A DNA stretch of 64,000 bases from M0027 sp021713415 (GTDB lineage Bacteria; Pseudomonadota; Gammaproteobacteria; Francisellales; Francisellaceae). Under the pieces are notes generated by a model that worked only from the letters and a program-made list of their open reading frames with translations, was not told the DNA's origin and ran no database searches. A program made the position numbers and the translations under genes. The stretch spans positions 62,001-126,000 of the forward strand of contig JAKJJQ010000001.1 in NCBI GenBank assembly GCA_021713415.1, given 5' to 3'. This document shows positions 60,890 through 64,000 of the stretch, piece by piece; positions within the stretch are counted from its first letter, which is position 1, and each line of letters starts with the position of its first letter.

Positions 60890-63454
60890 TCATTGAATAA
60901 AGTTAGTTTCAGTTATTTCATCAAAATTAAAGTTTAATGTTTGTTCTAGGTTGCTAAATGCATTAGAGATTAGTTGATACATTATTGCTCTGTCATTTGC
61001 ATTATTTAAATTTATAATAGTGGTAGGTAGAAGCCCTTGCTTAGTTGTTGCTGTATCAAAGGCTTTAGCTGAATCTTGCTTAGAAATAAATTGATAATTT
61101 CCAACAGTACCATAAGCTAGAGTATGCATGCTATTTTCAAATACATCTTTTAACTGCTCTAAATTAAAAGCAAATGATGTATTTGTAGTTAAACCATATT
61201 GTTCAAGCTTGGAATTATTATTTGTTAATTGATCAATATAATATTCGACTTGTCTTGGATAAATGACGAAAGTTGTTTCATTATACCAATTAGGTAAACT
61301 TTTGGGATGATAGCCGTCCTTTAAAACACTTGGTAGTTGGAATGCATTAATATACGGTTCGTCATTCATAGAGTAATTAGATAAATTTGTCATATAACTA
61401 TTAAGTTCATCTGGATAAGCGCATAAATCAATTAATGTGCCTAAAATATCAGAATATGTTCCAGCATTGTATGCAGCATTTAGAATCATATCAAAAGATT
61501 CAAATTTTCCTTGATCTAATGCTATTTTACATTTAGGCCAACTATTAGCTTGAGGACCCCAAGTTTGAAGATTATTCACGTTGATTCGATTTATATCATT
61601 TAAATGAAAATAAGCAGCAGCAATGGGTCCAAAATAAATATTATCTAATGATACTGGGCCTTTAGCCAGTGTTTGACTACCATTGTCCTGCTCTTCAATC
61701 GTATAGCCAAGTGATGCTTGTAATACTTTATAGTTAATTAATCCTTCAGATCCAGATCCTTTAGTATCGACACCAGGGAGACGTTTTGAGTAGTCATTTA
61801 ATTGATATGGACCGCCTTGGCCTGGTTGTAATAATTGGTTTCTCTGTTCTTCATTATTAATAAAGTTATCGCCAGGGTAACTAGCTGTACTAATATTTTC
61901 TTGTAATAGTTGACCAAAAAGAGAACCAACGACATAATCATGATTATAGTGCCAGCTTGGATATTTATCTGAGATCATATAGCTTAATAATTCACCAGCT
62001 ACATAGTTTGATAAAATTAAATTAACATATTTTGGTTGAGATAAATCTATTTTTTCTACTGTTGTTGAATGCGGATTAACTGGAAAATTCGTATGGTAAA
62101 TGACGTTACCATAGTTTTGTTGTGATTGTACGATATTAATATGAAATGCTGTTGGTTGTGTACCAGTTGATGTATTAAACTGTTGTTTATCAATTGTTGC
62201 ATTACCCTTTGAAGAATTGATGCTAATGTTAAAGCTGTCATTTTGCGGTAGATCAACTACTTGCTGTGTTTCTCCAGTATTAATTTGATAAGGTAATGAA
62301 AAGTCCGCACCATAAGTACTATCAACCAGATTTAAAGTTAGATCAGAGTCGACATCACTATTAACCGCGAAGGGGACTGATACAGTTGATAATGTTGAAA
62401 TTTGATAAGCTGGTGTTGCTGAAATACTGTTATGATTTTTGGTTAAATTAATATCAATATTTTTTGCAGCTGCTAGATGCTTACCATCACTTAGTTTTTG
62501 AAATTCAATAGTATAATCACCATAACTAAGTGATTTAAATTGATAACTACTATTCCAATTAAGTGATTGTTCTGAAATAGTTTGATTATTTTTCATTAAT
62601 TTAACCATTGTATTTGAGGCTGCTTTATTAATGGGTGCATTAGGCAATGTAACGTCAATTTGACCATTATCTTGAGGCTGGCATTGATAATTAACAGTAA
62701 TATAGTTAATTTGATTGGTATTTATATTTAGGGCATTGGTCGGAGTAAAAATTGCTTTACATTGGTCTATGTCAGTTGCTGATAGATTATATAAGCCATA
62801 AGCTAAATGATCACTTGATACGATTTGATCTTTACTCCAGTTATCATTTGAGTATTGACGAATAATTTTACCGTCTTGTTTTAAAGTAACCGTACTATTA
62901 CCTTTTAGTGTCGGGTTTGCTTTAAATGTTAATTGGATTTTACCATTTTCAGTAATCGGTTGGTTATTAGTGTAAATTTGCGCTTCACTTACTTTTGCAA
63001 GGTCTTTATGTGCAAAATTTAAGCCAAAACTTACCTTAAATGATTCATTATTATTTAGCTGAGCATCAGTATTTTTTGCTATAATAAAACTAATTTGTCC
63101 ATTCTCATAGTTTGGAGGGTTTGAATCTGAATTTACAAATTTCCAATCTCCCCAGACACTATTAACTTGACTATTTGAATTAAATCGAACAATAGCATTT
63201 TTTAAATTTTCTGATTTGCCACAATGGTTAGTAAATACTATATTGACACTTTTATAATAATCAACAACGTCTGGTTGATTGATTTGAATATCCGAATCAA
63301 TACAGAATATGGGTTGAGGTGTACTATTATTTGCATAGCTATTAGATGAAATAACTACGGCACACAAGCCTAAGAAATGCTTTTTTTTATGTGATACAGT
63401 TGACGATAATGCTGTAATAATAGATGCTGAGATTAGTTTGATCGATTGATTCAT
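60890..63454 (-). CDS. Large exported multidomain protein with carbohydrate-binding-like modules
   Basis: The 854-residue protein has an unusual 41-residue leader: a first hydrophobic stretch, a basic HKKKHF break, then a second hydrophobic stretch ending in Ser-Tyr-Ala. Residues 50-170 look like a CBM2-like module of the kind linked to chitinases (SVWGDWKF region). Residues 170-260, 265-350 and 355-440 are three beta-rich units resembling carboxypeptidase-regulatory or Cna-B repeats. The C-terminal 400 residues are helical with aromatic patches (PSWHYNHDY near 497, GGPYQLNDYSKR near 545) and recall a lysozyme-like fold, without a proven catalytic Glu. Probably secreted or surface exposed and acting on a polysaccharide. 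Confidence 0.7.
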   Translation of the reverse strand: MNQSIKLISASIITALSSTVSHKKKHFLGLCAVVISSNSYANNSTPQPIFCIDSDIQINQPDVVDYYKSVNIVFTNHCGKSENLKNAIVRFNSNSQVNSVWGDWKFVNSDSNPPNYENGQISFIIAKNTDAQLNNNESFKVSFGLNFAHKDLAKVSEAQIYTNNQPITENGKIQLTFKANPTLKGNSTVTLKQDGKIIRQYSNDNWSKDQIVSSDHLAYGLYNLSATDIDQCKAIFTPTNALNINTNQINYITVNYQCQPQDNGQIDVTLPNAPINKAASNTMVKLMKNNQTISEQSLNWNSSYQFKSLSYGDYTIEFQKLSDGKHLAAAKNIDINLTKNHNSISATPAYQISTLSTVSVPFAVNSDVDSDLTLNLVDSTYGADFSLPYQINTGETQQVVDLPQNDSFNISINSSKGNATIDKQQFNTSTGTQPTAFHINIVQSQQNYGNVIYHTNFPVNPHSTTVEKIDLSQPKYVNLILSNYVAGELLSYMISDKYPSWHYNHDYVVGSLFGQLLQENISTASYPGDNFINNEEQRNQLLQPGQGGPYQLNDYSKRLPGVDTKGSGSEGLINYKVLQASLGYTIEEQDNGSQTLAKGPVSLDNIYFGPIAAAYFHLNDINRINVNNLQTWGPQANSWPKCKIALDQGKFESFDMILNAAYNAGTYSDILGTLIDLCAYPDELNSYMTNLSNYSMNDEPYINAFQLPSVLKDGYHPKSLPNWYNETTFVIYPRQVEYYIDQLTNNNSKLEQYGLTTNTSFAFNLEQLKDVFENSMHTLAYGTVGNYQFISKQDSAKAFDTATTKQGLLPTTIINLNNANDRAIMYQLISNAFSNLEQTLNFNFDEITETNFIQ

Positions 63455-63560
63455 TTGCTACGCCCCTTAGCTAATTTTGACTCCTAATAATCTAAACAAT
63501 TTTAAAATACTTTTGGTAAGTTGTAAATTATAATGCTGATTATTAAATGGGTGTTATGGT

Positions 63561-64000
63561 TTATGACTTATAGCTTGTGCGCCACATTTTAGATACGTTA
63601 TTGATTAGTTTTTCTCTTTTTTCTGTGGGCAAGGCCGTTAAAAACTGAAGTCCTGTTCTTTGTTCAATGTTAGCAATTGAGACTCTGTATTTTATTACAT
63701 TTTTCTTTTTAACACTGGCATTAGGCATAACAAAGGCAATTGCCTCATTTGTGATTGGCGCATAGATAATTTTAAAGAAGTATTCAGGCACAAGAATTTT
63801 ATTTTTACCAATTGTTTTATGATTTTTTGAATTTTTAAATATTGGGCCAGTGTAGACATAAACTTCTTTTTTATAACTAGTCCAGAATCTAACATCTTTT
63901 TCTAATTCTGCCCAACCTTGGCGGTTAAGTCCTGATTTTTGAGGAGACATATTTGAAAGGTAGAAAGATTCTTTAGCTGATTCTTTAGAGAAATCCATAG
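63561..64000 (-). CDS. DNA/RNA non-specific endonuclease (NUC family), C-terminal part, truncated by window edge
   Basis: Only the C-terminal 145 or so residues are inside the window. They match the NUC endonuclease family: YLSNMSPQ near residue 13 with the metal-binding Asn region, NRQGWAELEKDVRFWTSY, then VYVYTGPIF and VPEYFFKIIYAP. The family's catalytic DRGH motif should lie just beyond base 64000, so the ATG at 63998 is likely internal. Family members are usually exported. It is on the minus strand, upstream of the large exported protein gene. Confidence 0.88.
   Translation of the reverse strand, partial: MDFSKESAKESFYLSNMSPQKSGLNRQGWAELEKDVRFWTSYKKEVYVYTGPIFKNSKNHKTIGKNKILVPEYFFKIIYAPITNEAIAFVMPNASVKKKNVIKYRVSIANIEQRTGLQFLTALPTEKREKLINNVSKMWRTSYKS

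Noticed and set aside
1..64000. CRISPR arrays, insertion sequences, prophage and tRNA genes
   Set aside because: No spaced repeats, transposase frames, phage structural genes or tRNA-like T-arm sequences were found on reading; a dedicated scan such as tRNAscan could still reveal a missed tRNA.

Overview
This window is AT-rich and densely coded. Its housekeeping genes are gammaproteobacterial in type (ZipA, Fis, XerD, HolC next to ValS, BamB, the large NAD-glutamate dehydrogenase). The low GC content, lone core genes, a BioH-type gene inside the biotin operon and many host-directed proteins suggest a Francisella-like or Fastidiosibacter-like bacterium living in or near eukaryotic cells. That placement is inference; no 16S gene is present. 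I found no tRNA, rRNA, CRISPR array, transposase or phage gene.

Layout. Bases 1-9361 hold an accessory, effector-like region broken only by mraY and a DedA gene. It contains the C-terminal part of a large unknown protein ending in Cys-Thr-Ile-Leu, an outer-membrane barrel candidate, two tandem paralogues ending in Cys-Ile-Leu-Leu and Cys-Val-Ile-Leu, an exported metallo-beta-lactamase-fold enzyme, and a long protein with a calpain-type (C2) protease domain. The three CAAX endings look like signals for host geranylgeranylation. The two paralogues also share a Cys34/His54 pair set in motifs that recall CheD/CNF1-type glutamine deamidases. This cluster is the best candidate for an undescribed system.

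Bases 9480-45644 are mostly core genes: carbonic anhydrase, zipA, metK-mtnN, a two-component system whose kinase and regulator genes are separated by an opposing transporter, the rpsP-rimM-trmD-rplS-xerD cluster, fis, a run from transaldolase through ispG, holC and valS to nadA, then yfgM-bamB, tesB, NAD-glutamate dehydrogenase, ligA-purK, guaA and proC-yggT. A Lys-rich protein with a nuclear-localisation-like segment sits after nadA.

Bases 46214-64000 alternate metabolism and accessory genes: an exported animal-type haem peroxidase with displaced histidines, an MFS exporter, an effector-like protein with an internal duplication and a Pro-rich tail, a complete biotin set (bioA divergent from bioBFHCD, with a BirA-type operator between them), a MazEF module with a palindromic operator, birA with ribokinase and a sugar transporter, a large exported multidomain protein, and the C-terminal part of a secreted-type DNA/RNA endonuclease cut by the window edge. 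BirA encoded at 57831-58814 is the likely regulator of the bio genes 5 kb away.
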